Of a DNA stretch of 64,000 bases, positions 35,380 through 47,408 are shown piece by piece (the stretch's first letter is position 1; every line of letters starts with the position of its first letter). The translations under genes were made by a program, and so were the position numbers. Below the pieces are notes generated by a model. The model was not told the DNA's origin. It saw nothing but the letters and a program-made list of their open reading frames with translations, and searched no databases. Location: positions 15,881,608 through 15,945,607 of the forward strand of contig CM018680.1 of NCBI GenBank assembly GCA_009363875.1, in the 5' to 3' direction. Source of the DNA: Mikania micrantha (taxonomy: Eukaryota > Streptophyta > Magnoliopsida > Asterales > Asteraceae).

Positions 35380-35880
35380 ACATATCTCCTATAAGCAGAC
35401 AAAAGCTCTGGAATACCAGAAGTTTAGCAATTACATGTCTCTTATATAGATAATAGCTTAGCATTCAACAAGTTCATGTTCAGCCTTTACTTACCTCTTA
35501 TAAGCTGACAAAAGCTCTGGAATACCAGACGTTCAGCAATTACATGTCCCTTATAACCAGGTAATAGCTCCGTAACGTTACGTTTATGTTTAGCCTTTAC
35601 ATACCTCATATAAGCCGACACAAGCTCTGGAATACCAGACGTTTAGCAATTACGTGTCCCTTATAACCAGGTAATAGCTTAGAATCGATACTTTCATGTT
35701 TAGTCTTTACATACCTCATATAAGCCGACAAAAGCTCTGGAATACCAGACGTTTAGCAATTACATGTCCCTTATAACCAGGTAATAGCTGAGTATCATTA
35801 TGTATATGTTATTACATGTATCTCACCCCATAGTTACAAGCTCTGGAATACCAGACGTTTAGCAATTACGTAGACTATGG
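35380..35880. repeat. Five tandem units of about 110 bp in the LTR
   Basis: AGCTCTGGAATACCAG recurs at 35404, 35514, 35623, 35733 and 35839 with TTTAGCAATTACATGTCCC-type sequence between. The same array is in the other LTR at about 44187-44690. Confidence 0.9.
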
Positions 35881-35932
35881 TTAGATACATGTATGATGGC
35901 CTAGTAGCATGTAATAGTTTCCAAACATCATA

Positions 35933-36115
35933 TCTCATGTAATAGTATCAAGTCTCATGTAATTGAACCAAGTATCATGTATTTGTATCATGTCTCATGT
36001 TATTGAATCACATCTCATGTAATTGAATCAAGTATCATGTATTTGTATCAAGTCTCATGTAATTGAATCATATCTCATGTAATTGTATCAAGTATCATGT
36101 AATCGTATCAAGTAA
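35933..36115. repeat. 20-bp minisatellite in the LTR, about nine units
   Basis: TCTCATGTAATTGAATCAAG-like units repeat at an exact 20-bp step, alternating TCTCATGT and TATCATGT. A second copy is in the other LTR at about 44740-44925. Confidence 0.9.
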
Positions 36116-36669
36116 TCTACAATGGATTTTAAGCATCAAGCTTAAAGTAAAGGTTTCCATCATAAGCAATCATGTTTATGTTTAAAGCATTAAAGAACAT
36201 TTCAATAAAAATGTTTAACATGCTTCTCAGTCCCGAAGTAAAACAAATAAGTTTGAAAGGGGACAATGAACTCACCTTATGTCCGAAGTGCTTGACTAAG
36301 TGGAATAAGAATACACGCGCTCTTTGTTTGCTTTTGATATGATGTTCACGCTCCTGTATTGATTTAATAGTGTTTGCACTTATAAGCATTAGTTTGTAAA
36401 GTTTCGTTGTATAAATATGTGTTAGTGTTAGCCCTAAAGTTGGCTAACACTTGTGACTCATGGTCTCGATTCGGCCCATATTTCTTATGTTGTAATTGAT
36501 TATTGACTCATAACTTGATGTTGTGCACTTATACTAACTCCACCCTTGTATAAGCTTCATACTTTATGATTCGTTAACTTCATGAAATCGCAATCCTAAT
36601 TACCTTTTTGATATACGAGCGTCGTGAAAGTAATCTCAATTGCGTTATTATAGTGGATTAGGTTATAAA

Positions 36670-36970
36670 ATAAGTCATGTGGGCCGAATATTAGACCATG
36701 GGCCAATTGGGCCAACATGGGCCGATTAGATTGTTTACGGGGCCAAGTAACCACTGTTGGGCCAAATCTATAATATTGGGCCAATTGTATGCAAATGGGC
36801 CGTAGATTTTGTGTGTGGGCCGAAAGCAAAAAGGTTGGGCCGAACAAGAGGGTGGGCCACTTGAACCGGTTTTTTTTGGGCCGACACTATGGCATAATTA
36901 TTTCTAATTAATCGAACAAGTTCTAAGGAGCGTGGCCCAAAGGCTAATGTTGAGCTAAATGTTTGGGCCC
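36670..36970 (-). repeat. TGGGCC cluster in the LTR
   Basis: More than ten GGGCC words, most as TGGGCC, occur in 300 bp, next to the CGAACC array and on the 3' side of it in the sense direction. TGGGCC/T is the plant site II element bound by TCP factors; binding here is inference. The duplicate is at about 45480-45780. Confidence 0.75.
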
Positions 36971-36999
36971 TGCCATCCGAGTTGTGGTTGGAACCAAAA

Positions 37000-37400
37000 G
37001 CAGCGAACCCCATTGAATGTAGTTTCAAGGTTCGGCTGAGTGCATGTGGGTTCGCAAGGGTTCGGTCGCCATAAGCATGGTTCGGCTAGCATCAAGGGTT
37101 CGCTGAAGGTACGTGGGATGCCACAGGTTCGGCGGTAGGTAGAGGGTTCGCCACCTTGCATGGTTCGGCTGGATCTCAATGGTTCGGCCAAATGTTTATC
37201 TCCTCGAAGGTTCGTGAGCAGAGTACAAGGTTCGCAGCCTCTTAAGGGTTCGCCAAGGATAAGGGTTCGGCTCTAAGTGGTTCGGGAGTTACCCTGAAGG
37301 TTTGTGGATTCCAGCCGATCTTGTAGGGTTCGTGACAGTCGAATAGTTTGGCTATCTACAAGGTTCGGCCTTAGTTGCTTATTCACGAACCTGCGCAACT
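37000..37400 (-). repeat. CGAACC (GGTTCG) array in the LTR
   Basis: About 17 GGTTCG hexamers in about 350 bp on the plus strand (CGAACC in the sense strand), often GGTTCGGC. The duplicate is at about 45830-46200. In the sense direction the array lies a few hundred bases downstream of the TATA-like box, so it is probably transcribed. Confidence 0.85.
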
Positions 37401-37783
37401 CCATCATCGACTCTAACAGCTCTTGGTCACTATCTAGGTTAGATCCATTGCCATGGAAGGTTGCTAGGGTGGCGGAACTAGAAATAGAAATACAAAGAAA
37501 CGGCTGAAATTATTTTAACCACAACATAAGTAAAAACCCTAATATTCCGAACCTTCACGCTCGTTTATCTCGATTTTGACCGGACAAAGCCTCAGATAAG
37601 CTGTACTTCCTTGTAGAGGACCTCACGATGGTCGTTTAGGCGCAAGAATCACGTGATTTCGTTAAGAAACGAGGGAGATATTGAGCTTCAAAGGTTGGAT
37701 TTGGTGGTGAGGGTGAAAACCGGATTTTGGAGAGTAGAGAGAGAGAGTGTAAGCAATAAATGAGGATAACCTCCTCATTTGTT

Positions 37784-37793
37784 GTTTATATAC
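37784..37793 (-). promoter_or_regulatory. TATA-like box in the 3' LTR
   Basis: GTATATAAAC on the minus strand beside a CCGCGGGG word, identical to the 5' LTR box. In the 3' LTR it could drive read-out into the flank toward 34630 and beyond. Confidence 0.5.
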
Positions 37794-38601
37794 CCCGCGG
37801 GTATTCGGGTTCGTTTCGGTTGTTCGGTTCGCAATCCCGTCGCGTATCCGGCTCCTTACGCGTGTATTTCGTAATTTAAATAAAAAGAATATTTTTAAGA
37901 TTTTTAGAACACGAATATTATTAGAAAACATTTTAAATATCGTTACATTAAATTATTTTTCGAATTATAATGGTTTACACGTTTTGTTAAATTTTTCGCG
38001 TTTAGATAATTTGTTCGCGATTTAAATTAGGATAGTTAAAGTAAAATTATTTAATGATGAGTTTCAAAATTGTAAAATAAGAAATATAATATTTCTTTAA
38101 ATTTATGATCGTTCGTGTCGTTATTCGTTTTCGTTATCGTTTCGTCAGATCGCGTCGCCATCGCGCGTATTCGTTCGAATCGTCATTCGAACGAACACGT
38201 CGATGGTTTGGCTTTCTGATTCTTGTTTTCTACTGTTAAGTTATTATTTCAGAACGTTAAACTATCAGAATTATTCGTACAGATCGTCACCTATACGAAT
38301 AGCTCGTCGGTTTAGCATTCCACGACAATAACCGTTTTAGTTTCGTTTTGTTAAACCTCACATACGTTTATACAACTAATATCACCTCATGTATTCGTGT
38401 TTCAACACTGTGTTGTCTGACATGTTTTCTGACTGTTAAACCCTAAGGTTTTAGTCAGATTCAGACAATCGTTTAATAGTTTCATGCTAATCAATATGTA
38501 TAAATAGTCTAAACATAGTTTAACGAAATGTGTACCTGAATCACTGTACATGTTTACTGTTCCGATCACTGTTCCGGCACGCGTCCGGCACTGATGTTAC
38601 A

Positions 38602-38616
38602 GTCTCCCCTTGTTAG
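38602..38616 (-). other. Polypurine tract of the chromovirus
   Basis: On the minus strand, AACAAGGGGAGAC sits directly before the 3' LTR and about 20 nt after the gag-pol stop codon. Confidence 0.75.
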
Positions 38617-38635
38617 AGAAATTTCGTCCCGAAAT

Positions 38636-41600
38636 TTAAGACTCGTTATTCGGTACGACTTCCTCGGCAAAGAGTTGGGGATACTTGTTTCTCATGTGAT
38701 CTTCACGTTCCCAAGTGAACTCGGGTCCGCGCCTTGAGTTCCAACGAACTTTAACAATTGGAATATGACTTCGTCTCAGTTGCTTGACTTTACGATCCAT
38801 AATCTCCAATGGTTCTTCAACAAAACGTAAGTTTTCATCCAATTGAATTTCTTCAATTGGTATGATAAGAGTTTCATCAGCAAGGCATTTCTTCAAGTTT
38901 GAGACGTGAAACACGTCATGTACACCACTAAGTTCATCTGGTAAGCTCAATCGATACGCCACAGGACCAATACGTTCGATGATCTCGAACGGTCCTACGT
39001 ATCGTGGTGTTAGTTTGCCTTTCTTTGCAAAACGGACTACGCCTTTCCAAGGAGAAACCTTAAGCATAACACGATCTCCCACTTGGAATTCCAACGGCTT
39101 ACGCCGTTTATCAGCATAGCTCTTTTGTCTGCTTCGTGTCGCTTGCAGTCTTTGTTGTATCTGAGCAATCTTGTCTGTAGTTTCTTGAATAAGTTCTGGC
39201 CCGGTGATACGATTGTCTCCCACTTCTGACCAACAGATCGGTGACCGACATTTCCGGCCATAAAGAGCCTCGAATGGGGCACAACCGATGCTGCTGTGAT
39301 AACTGTTGTTGTAGGAGAACTCAATTAGTGGTAAATGAGAATCCCAATTACCACCAAAGTCTAGAACACAAGTTCTTAACATATCCTCCAGGGTTTGGAT
39401 AGTACGTTCGCTTTGACCATCCGTTTGTGGATGATAAGCTGTGCTCAGGTTTAATTGCGTCCCTAGAGATTTCTGCAATGATTGCCAGAACCTTGATGTA
39501 AATCTGCTATCACGATCCGAAATGATAGACAATGGCACACCATGGCGCACCACTATCTCATTGATGTAAAGCTTCGCTAGTTTATCCATCGTGTACGTTT
39601 CTCGCATCGGCAAGAAGTGAGCAGATTTGGTTAATCGATCAACGATAACCCAAATGGTATCATGTCCACTGGAAGTGCGGGGTAGCTTGGTAACAAAGTC
39701 CATAGCTATCTGTTCCCACTTCCATAGTGGTATTTCAGGCTGTTCCAGCAGACCAGATGGTTTCTGGTGTTCCGCCTTCACCTTAGCACACGTAAGGCAT
39801 CTACCAACATACTCAGCTATGTCTTTCTTCATACCCGGCCACCAATAAAATGCACGTAAATCTTGGTACATTTTATCAGCACCGAGATGCACAGAGTACT
39901 TGGTTTTGTGTGCTTCATCAAAAATAAGTTTCCTTAACTCATCTACCGCAGGAATCCAGATACGATCCTTGAAGTAAACAAGTCCATCGGGTTTTGTTTC
40001 CAAATGTTTCTCCACACCGCAATCTAAGTCTTTCTTCAAGTTTCCTCGTTCAATTGCTTCCTGTTGTGCTTGCCTAATGTGATCGTGTAAACTTGTCTGC
40101 ACAGTCATTCCCATTGCTCTGACGCGCAAGGGTTTGACCCGTTCCTTCCGGCTCAAGGCATCAGCCACAACGTTTGCCTTGCCCGGATGATATTTGATTA
40201 CACAGTCGTAATCATTCAGAAGCTCAACCCAACGCCGCTGTCGCATGTTGAGTTCCTTCTGATCGAATATGTGTTGCAGACTTTTATGATCGGTAAATAT
40301 GGTACACTTGGTGCCATACAAGTAATGCCTCCATATCTTCAGTGCAAACACCACTGCTCCCAGTTCCAGATCATGAGTTGTGTAGTTCTTCTCATGAATC
40401 TTTAATTGCCTCGAAGCATAAGCAATGACTTTGTCCCGCTGCATAAGTACACAGCCAAGTCCCTGATGGGATGCATCACAGTACACAACAAAGTCATCAC
40501 AACCGTCGGGGAGTGATAAGATCGGAGCATCACATAGCTTTTGCTTCAACGTCTGAAAGGCTTCTTCTTGCTTTTGTTCCCAAACAAACGGCTCGCTCTT
40601 CTGTGTCAACTTTGTGAGTGGCAGGGCTATCCTAGAAAAGTTCGAGATGAACCTTCTGTAATAGCCTGCTAAGCCTAGAAAAGAACGTATCTCCGTCGGT
40701 GTCTTCGGAGTGTCCCAATCTTTAATTGCTTCAATCTTGGCAGGATCAACATGTATTCCCTCACTGTTAACAACATGGCCTAGGAATTGAACCTCCTTTA
40801 ACCAAAACTCACACTTAGAGAATTTGGCATAGAGCTTCTCTTCCTTTAACAGTTCCAAGATCGTTCTAAGATGTTGCTCATGTTCTGCTTTGCTTTTAGA
40901 ATAGATCAATATGTCATCAATGAACACAATAACAAATTGATCTAAATACGGCTTACACACACGATTCATGAGATCCATGAAAACCGCAGGTGCATTCGTC
41001 AAACCAAAAGGCATCACCATGAACTCGTAATGCCCGTATCTGGTACGAAACGCCGTCTTCGGTATGTCTTCGTCTTGCACTCTAAGTTGATGGTATCCGG
41101 AACGTAAATCGATCTTTGAAAAACATTGAGCTCCTTGCAATTGATCAAACAAGTCATCAATCCTCGGTAGTGGATACCGATTCTTGATGGTTAGTTTGTT
41201 TAACTCCCTGTAGTCTATGCACATCCGAAAAGATCCATCCTTCTTTTTCACGAACAGAACCGGAGCTCCCCAAGGTGAGTAGCTCGGTCGGATGAAACCT
41301 TTATCAAGTAGTTCCTGTAGTTGGTTAGATAATTCTTGCATCTCCGAAGGTGCTAACCTGTAAGGAGATTTAGCAACAGGCGTTGCTCCAGGAATCAGAT
41401 CAATACGAAACTCTACCGGTCGCACAGGAGGCAAACCAGGTAAATCTTCAGGAAATTCCTTCACTATCTGTACGTCTTGTATTGTCTTCTTGTCTTTGTC
41501 TTTCTCCACCACATGAGCCAAGAATGCTATGCACTTCTTTTGTAGACACTTACGCGCTTTTATGCATGATATGATCTTTACGTTTCTCTTGGCTTGATCC

Positions 41601-43267
41601 CCACGAACTTCCAATACACGATCATCCGTTACTGGAATCCGAAGTAGCTTCTCGGAACAGATGACTTCAACTCGATTGAGTGAGAGCCAATCCATCCCCA
41701 CAATGATATCGAAACTGCCCAACTCCATCGGTAACAAGTCGATGGAAAATGTATGATCTATAAGTGTAAGTGGGCAGTTCCTAAGTATAGTGCTAACTGT
41801 AACTTGTTTCCCATTAGCTACTTCAATAATGTAAGGGGAGTCTAAAGTATCCTCAGTATGGCTAAGTTGTCGTGCAAAATCAGATGAAATAAAACTCTGG
41901 TCTGCACCAGTATCAAATAATATGGAAGCATAAGAGTCATGTAAAAGAAATGTACCAGTGACCACATTAGGGTCCTGACGTGCAGCATTAGCTCCAATAA
42001 CAAAAGCTCGTCCTCTAGGTGCTTGTGCTCCTGGTTGCACCTTCTTAGGACAGTTGCGAGAGAAATGACCCATTTCCCCGCAGTTGTAGCATCCTCTGTT
42101 GTTGTTGACTGGGTTCTGTGGTGGTGGTGGAGGTAGTGCTCTTGCTGCAGTGTTAGTAGCCAGATTCACCGCAAAGCGACATTTGTTAACCCAGTGGCCA
42201 TACCGGCCACAATTCGTGCACTTCCTGCATTGAGCACCAGCAGGATGATGATACTTGCAGTTTGTGCACTGAGGATATTCCCCTCCATAACCCCTAGTAG
42301 TAGAATTGACAGGTGTTGCAGGTGCCTGTCGCAGAGGGGTAACGGCTGCGTAATTCTTGACAACCTTTTGTTTCTTTTTCTGATGGTACTCGGGTTTCTT
42401 CGATGTTGTTTCCTTGGCTTTTCCAGTATCATCTTTCAAGACTCCAGACTTTACCATTACTTTGGTAAGCTTAGCAGAGAGGGAAATGGCTGACTCCAAA
42501 GTAGCAGGATATGAAGCCAGTACAACGCTTTGTATACATGAAGGTAATCCTGCCACATAGCGATCAATTAGTTTCTCCAAGGTCGGTACCATTTCTGGCA
42601 CCAGGGCTACCAGTTCATGATAGCGATTGGTAAAAGTCATATGATCAGCTCCCTTCATCTCATGATTCGAGAGCTCAATCTCCAGTTGTTGTAGTTCATG
42701 TTTCGGGCAAAACTCATTCCTCAGAAGAAGTTTAAATTCTGCCCAGGGCATCGCCATTGCTTCATCTCTTCCCTTGGCTCTTATCTGTGCGTTCCACCAA
42801 GTCAAAGCTCGCTTGCTGAAAGAACCAGCTGCATAGCGAACTTTGTGATGTTCTGGACAACCGCTGATGTCCAAAGTATTTTCCATTTTCTCAAGCCATT
42901 GGATCAGTCCAACAGCTCCTTCAACTCCGGTAAAGCTCGGGGGTTTGCATCCTACAAAGGACTTGTAGGAGCAATCCGAAGCATGACCAGTGTTTCCACT
43001 AGCCTCGCCTGTAGTGTGACCAGAAGTGTTGCCTTGTCCTTGAATCCTGTTTATCATCTCTGGGATGACCTCTTTCAGTTGGCTTGTCAGTTGAGTACTC
43101 AGTAGCGTAGCCAACGCGATAGTAGCAGGATCCAGTGTCGGTGTATTGCTTGAGCCTGGTGGTGGAGAGTGCGGAGGAGGAGGAGGTGGCGGTGGTGAAT
43201 CTGGTGGTGTAGGAGTCGAAGAGTGAGGAGCAGAGACTTGCGGAGTAGGTTGTTTTCTCGGCGGCAT
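38636..43267 (-). CDS. Gag-Pol polyprotein, intact, with chromodomain
   Basis: One open frame of 1543 codons from the Met of MPPRKQPTPQ. The frame is open 18 codons further upstream, but this start precedes a typical Pro-rich gag N terminus. Residue numbers count from that upstream Met (43321). Order: gag core with ALTWWNAQ; zinc knuckles CTNCGRYGHWVNKC (about 367) and CYNCGEMGHFSRNC (about 410); protease FDTGA (about 467); reverse transcriptase with FIDDILIYS (about 798); RNase H from YCDAS (about 947) to ADALSRK; integrase with a zinc-binding region and D, D, E in AMDF (about 1208), SDRD (about 1269) and DGQSERT; chromodomain PIVKVRWN...FTWERE (about 1510-1545), which in related elements targets integration to particular chromatin. 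All catalytic residues looked for are present and no frameshift is seen, so the protein is plausibly active. Confidence 0.96.
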   Translation of the reverse strand: MPPRKQPTPQVSAPHSSTPTPPDSPPPPPPPPHSPPPGSSNTPTLDPATIALATLLSTQLTSQLKEVIPEMINRIQGQGNTSGHTTGEASGNTGHASDCSYKSFVGCKPPSFTGVEGAVGLIQWLEKMENTLDISGCPEHHKVRYAAGSFSKRALTWWNAQIRAKGRDEAMAMPWAEFKLLLRNEFCPKHELQQLEIELSNHEMKGADHMTFTNRYHELVALVPEMVPTLEKLIDRYVAGLPSCIQSVVLASYPATLESAISLSAKLTKVMVKSGVLKDDTGKAKETTSKKPEYHQKKKQKVVKNYAAVTPLRQAPATPVNSTTRGYGGEYPQCTNCKYHHPAGAQCRKCTNCGRYGHWVNKCRFAVNLATNTAARALPPPPPQNPVNNNRGCYNCGEMGHFSRNCPKKVQPGAQAPRGRAFVIGANAARQDPNVVTGTFLLHDSYASILFDTGADQSFISSDFARQLSHTEDTLDSPYIIEVANGKQVTVSTILRNCPLTLIDHTFSIDLLPMELGSFDIIVGMDWLSLNRVEVICSEKLLRIPVTDDRVLEVRGDQAKRNVKIISCIKARKCLQKKCIAFLAHVVEKDKDKKTIQDVQIVKEFPEDLPGLPPVRPVEFRIDLIPGATPVAKSPYRLAPSEMQELSNQLQELLDKGFIRPSYSPWGAPVLFVKKKDGSFRMCIDYRELNKLTIKNRYPLPRIDDLFDQLQGAQCFSKIDLRSGYHQLRVQDEDIPKTAFRTRYGHYEFMVMPFGLTNAPAVFMDLMNRVCKPYLDQFVIVFIDDILIYSKSKAEHEQHLRTILELLKEEKLYAKFSKCEFWLKEVQFLGHVVNSEGIHVDPAKIEAIKDWDTPKTPTEIRSFLGLAGYYRRFISNFSRIALPLTKLTQKSEPFVWEQKQEEAFQTLKQKLCDAPILSLPDGCDDFVVYCDASHQGLGCVLMQRDKVIAYASRQLKIHEKNYTTHDLELGAVVFALKIWRHYLYGTKCTIFTDHKSLQHIFDQKELNMRQRRWVELLNDYDCVIKYHPGKANVVADALSRKERVKPLRVRAMGMTVQTSLHDHIRQAQQEAIERGNLKKDLDCGVEKHLETKPDGLVYFKDRIWIPAVDELRKLIFDEAHKTKYSVHLGADKMYQDLRAFYWWPGMKKDIAEYVGRCLTCAKVKAEHQKPSGLLEQPEIPLWKWEQIAMDFVTKLPRTSSGHDTIWVIVDRLTKSAHFLPMRETYTMDKLAKLYINEIVVRHGVPLSIISDRDSRFTSRFWQSLQKSLGTQLNLSTAYHPQTDGQSERTIQTLEDMLRTCVLDFGGNWDSHLPLIEFSYNNSYHSSIGCAPFEALYGRKCRSPICWSEVGDNRITGPELIQETTDKIAQIQQRLQATRSRQKSYADKRRKPLEFQVGDRVMLKVSPWKGVVRFAKKGKLTPRYVGPFEIIERIGPVAYRLSLPDELSGVHDVFHVSNLKKCLADETLIIPIEEIQLDENLRFVEEPLEIMDRKVKQLRRSHIPIVKVRWNSRRGPEFTWEREDHMRNKYPQLFAEEVVPNNES

Positions 43268-43421
43268 TCTGATCATAACCAAAAGAATTTGGTTAGTGCA
43301 ATGATCGAATGCAGAAAACATAATGCAAACTTAAGTCATAAATTCTCTACATGTGGGTCCCTAAGTTATAGTCTAGGCCAAACCATTTAAGTAAATGACC
43401 TATTATTCTCTATAACCTTGA

Positions 43422-43433
43422 GCTCTGATACCA
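43422..43433 (-). other. Primer binding site (initiator Met tRNA)
   Basis: The minus strand reads TGGTATCAGAGC, 3 nt inside the 5' LTR. It is a perfect match to the usual plant initiator-Met PBS word. Confidence 0.93.
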
Positions 43434-43436
43434 ATC

Positions 43437-46400
43437 TGTCACACCCCGAGCCGGCGGGATTGGATCGGAGTCCCCGCCGGGCGGAAGGTTCCCGGGGCGC
43501 GATATCGTGAGTGATAATCGTGATGATCAGATTGTTTACATAGCATCAACGTTTAAGAATATCTAAAGCACAACCAAATGATATATAGGATTACAAAGTT
43601 AAATTACAATAGCAATGTTCTGCAATTTAACTAAGTAAACCTAACCAAAAGAATAAATGTTTATATCTTGTATTTGTGCAAGATATCAAAATAATGTTTA
43701 TCATCAACCAAAGATGTGCTTTCCAAAAGTCTACTAGGTCCTCTATCTGGGCAGCCTAGTATGCATATCCAATAGCTTAAGCTTAACCCTGTTCTTCACC
43801 TGAGAAAGCATGTAAAAAGATCAAGTCAACACAACGGTTGGTGAGTTCATAAAGTTTATAAGTTTAAAATAGTTTTCAACAAACCTCTTTCGGTAAAACC
43901 TTAACCTCATTAACTCCACATGTAGTATCCAAATCGGTATGCTTATATATAGGGCATACCCCTGAGTCGAGCCTACAACCCGCCCAGACGCCATCCCACC
44001 ACATACTAATTCGGATATGACACTGTTGTTAATAATAATTAAGCATTTTACCTACCAATCAATTCAATCCTCATCAAAGCCCTTGTTATCTGTTTCAACG
44101 TTTTCATGTCTATTGTATTCATAAGTGTTAGTTTCTCATCACGTTTGTCAAGCATCATAGATTCACACACACGTAGTTTAGCAATTACATATCTCCTATA
44201 AGCAGACAAAAGCTCTGGAATACCAGAAGTTTAGCAATTACATGTCTCTTATATAGATAATAGCTTAGCATTCAACAAGTTCATGTTCAGCCTTTACTTA
44301 CCTCTTATAAGCTGACAAAAGCTCTGGAATACCAGACGTTCAGCAATTACATGTCCCTTATAACCAGGTAATAGCTCCGTAACGTTACGTTTATGTTTAG
44401 CCTTTACATACCTCATATAAGCCGACACAAGCTCTGGAATACCAGACGTTTAGCAATTACGTGTCCCTTATAACCAGGTAATAGCTTAGAATCGATACTT
44501 TCATGTTTAGTCTTTACATACCTCATATAAGCCGACAAAAGCTCTGGAATACCAGACGTTTAGCAATTACATGTCCCTTATAACCAGGTAATAGCTGAGT
44601 ATCATTATGTATATGTTATTACATGTATCTCACCCCATAGTTACAAGCTCTGGAATACCAGACGTTTAGCAATTACGTAGACTATGGTTAGATACATGTA
44701 TGATGGCCTAGTAGCATGTAATAGTTTCCAAACATCATATCTCATGTAATAGTATCAAGTCTCATGTAATTGAACCAAGTATCATGTATTTGTATCATGT
44801 CTCATGTTATTGAATCACATCTCATGTAATTGAATCAAGTATCATGTATTTGTATCAAGTCTCATGTAATTGAATCATATCTCATGTAATTGTATCAAGT
44901 ATCATGTAATCGTATCAAGTAATCTACAATGGATTTTAAGCATCAAGCTTAAAGTAAAGGTTTCCATCATAAGCAATCATGTTTATGTTTAAAGCATTAA
45001 AGAACATTTCAATAAAAATGTTTAACATGCTTCTCAGTCCCGAAGTAAAACAAATAAGTTTGAAAGGGGACAATGAACTCACCTTATGTCCGAAGTGCTT
45101 GACTAAGTGGAATAAGAATACACGCGCTCTTTGTTTGCTTTTGATATGATGTTCACGCTCCTGTATTGGTTTAATAGTGTTTGCACTTATAAGCATTAGT
45201 TTGTAAAGTTTCGTTGTATAAATATGTGTTAGTGTTAGCCCTAAAGTTGGCTAACACTTGTGACTCATGGTCTCGATTCGGCCCATATTTCTTATGTTGT
45301 AATTGATTATTGACTCATAACTTGATGTTGTGCACTTATACTAACTCCACCCTTGTATAAGCTTCATACTTTATGATTCGTTAACTTCATGAAATCGCAA
45401 TCCTAATTACCTTTTTGATATACGAGCGTCGTGAAAGTAATCTCAATTGCGTTATTATAGTGGATTAGGTTATAAAATAAGTCATGTGGGCCGAATATTA
45501 GACCATGGGCCAATTGGGCCAACATGGGCCGATTAGATTGTTTACGGGGCCAAGTAACCACTGTTGGGCCAAATCTATAATATTGGGCCAATTGTATGCA
45601 AATGGGCCGTAGATTTTGTGTGTGGGCCGAAAGCAAAAAGGTTGGGCCGAACAAGAGGGTGGGCCACTTGAACCGGTTTTTTTTGGGCCGACACTATGGC
45701 ATAATTATTTCTAATTAATCGAACAAGTTCTAAGGAGCGTGGCCCAAAGGCTAATGTTGAGCTAAATGTTTGGGCCCTGCCATCCGAGTTGTGGTTGGAA
45801 CCAAAAGCAGCGAACCCCATTGAATGTAGTTTCAAGGTTCGGCTGAGTGCATGTGGGTTCGCAAGGGTTCGGTCGCCATAAGCATGGTTCGGCTAGCATC
45901 AAGGGTTCGCTGAAGGTACGTGGGATGCCACAGGTTCGGCGGTAGGTAGAGGGTTCGCCACCTTGCATGGTTCGGCTGGATCTCAATGGTTCGGCCAAAT
46001 GTTTATCTCCTCGAAGGTTCGTGAGCAGAGTACAAGGTTCGCAGCCTCTTAAGGGTTCGCCAAGGATAAGGGTTCGGCTCTAAGTGGTTCGGGAGTTACC
46101 CTGAAGGTTTGTGGATTCCAGCCGATCTTGTAGGGTTCGTGACAGTCGAATAGTTTGGCTATCTACAAGGTTCGGCCTTAGTTGCTTATTCACGAACCTG
46201 CGCAACTCCATCATCGACTCTAACAGCTCTTGGTCACTATCTAGGTTAGATCCATTGCCATGGAAGGTTGCTAGGGTGGCGGAACTAGAAATAGAAATAC
46301 AAAGAAACGGCTGAAATTATTTTAACCACAACATAAGTAAAAACCCTAATATTCCGAACCTTCACGCTCGTTTATCTCGATTTTGACCGGACAAAGCCTC

Positions 46401-47408
46401 AGATAAGCTGTACTTCCTTGTAGAGGACCTCACGATGGTCGTTTAGGCGCAAGAATCACGTGATTTCGTTAAGAAACGAGGGAGATATTGAGCTTCAAAG
46501 GTTGGATTTGGTGGTGAGGGTGAAAACCGGATTTTGGAGAGTAGAGAGAGAGAGTGTAAGCAATAAATGAGGATAACCTCCTCATTTGTTGTTTATATAC
46601 CCCGCGGGTATTCGGGTTCGTTTCGGTTGTTCGGTTCGCAATCCCGTCGCGTATCCGGCTCCTTACGCGTGTATTTCGTAATTTAAATAAAAAGAATATT
46701 TTTAAGATTTTTAGAACACGAATATTATTAGAAAACATTTTAAATATCGTTACATTAAATTATTTTTCGAATTATAATGGTTTACACGTTTTGTTAAATT
46801 TTTCGCGTTTAGATAATTTGTTCGCGATTTAAATTAGGATAGTTAAAGTAAAATTATTTAATGATGAGTTTCAAAATTGTAAAATAAGAAATATAATATT
46901 TCTTTAAATTTATGATCGTTCGTGTCGTTATTCGTTTTCGTTATCGTTTCGTCAGATCGCGTCGCCATCGCGCGTATTCGTTCGAATCGTCATTCGAACG
47001 AACACGTCGATGGTTTGGCTTTCTGATTCTTGTTTTCTACTGTTAAGTTATTATTTCAGAACGTTAAACTATCAGAATTATTCGTACAGATCGTCACCTA
47101 TACGAATAGCTCGTCGGTTTAGCATTCCACGACAATAACCGTTTTAGTTTCGTTTTGTTAAACCTCACATACGTTTATACAACTAATATCACCTCATGTA
47201 TTCGTGTTTCAACACTGTGTTGTCTGACATGTTTTCTGACTGTTAAACCCTAAGGTTTTAGTCAGATTCAGACAATCGTTTAATAGTTTCATGCTAATCA
47301 ATATGTATAAATAGTCTAAACATAGTTTAACGAAATGTGTACCTGAATCACTGTACATGTTTACTGTTCCGATCACTGTTCCGGCACGCGTCCGGCACTG
47401 ATGTTACA
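43437..47408 (-). repeat. 5' LTR of the chromovirus, 3972 bp
   Basis: Same length as the 3' LTR and almost the same sequence. It carries the promoter for the gag-pol transcript and a second set of all the arrays listed for 34630-38601. Confidence 0.97.
46591..46600 (-). promoter_or_regulatory. TATA-like box of the chromovirus promoter
   Basis: GTATATAAAC on the minus strand, about 810 bp into the LTR in the sense direction, next to a CCGCGGGG word. The related LTR at 54260 keeps the same arrangement (GTATATAAAG beside CGCGTA, near 57685), and this conservation supports function. Confidence 0.6.

Larger units (their letters stand above)
34630..38601 (-). repeat. 3' LTR of the chromovirus, 3972 bp
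   Basis: On the plus strand it runs from TGTCACACCCCGAGCC to CACTGATGTTACA. In the sense direction it starts TGTAACATCAG and ends GGGGTGTGACA. Contains a TATA-like GTATATAAAC (37784-37793), the CGAACC and TGGGCC arrays, and 110-bp and 20-bp tandem repeats, in the same places as the other LTR. Confidence 0.97.

Noticed and set aside
35933..36115. Regular 20-bp repeats, CRISPR-like at first sight
   Set aside because: There are no unique spacers; units are directly adjacent and the sequence is a plant LTR.
36129..37191. Several 78-86 codon frames present in both LTRs
   Set aside because: They are identical only because the LTRs are young copies. They cross the CGAACC and TGGGCC arrays and show no domain.
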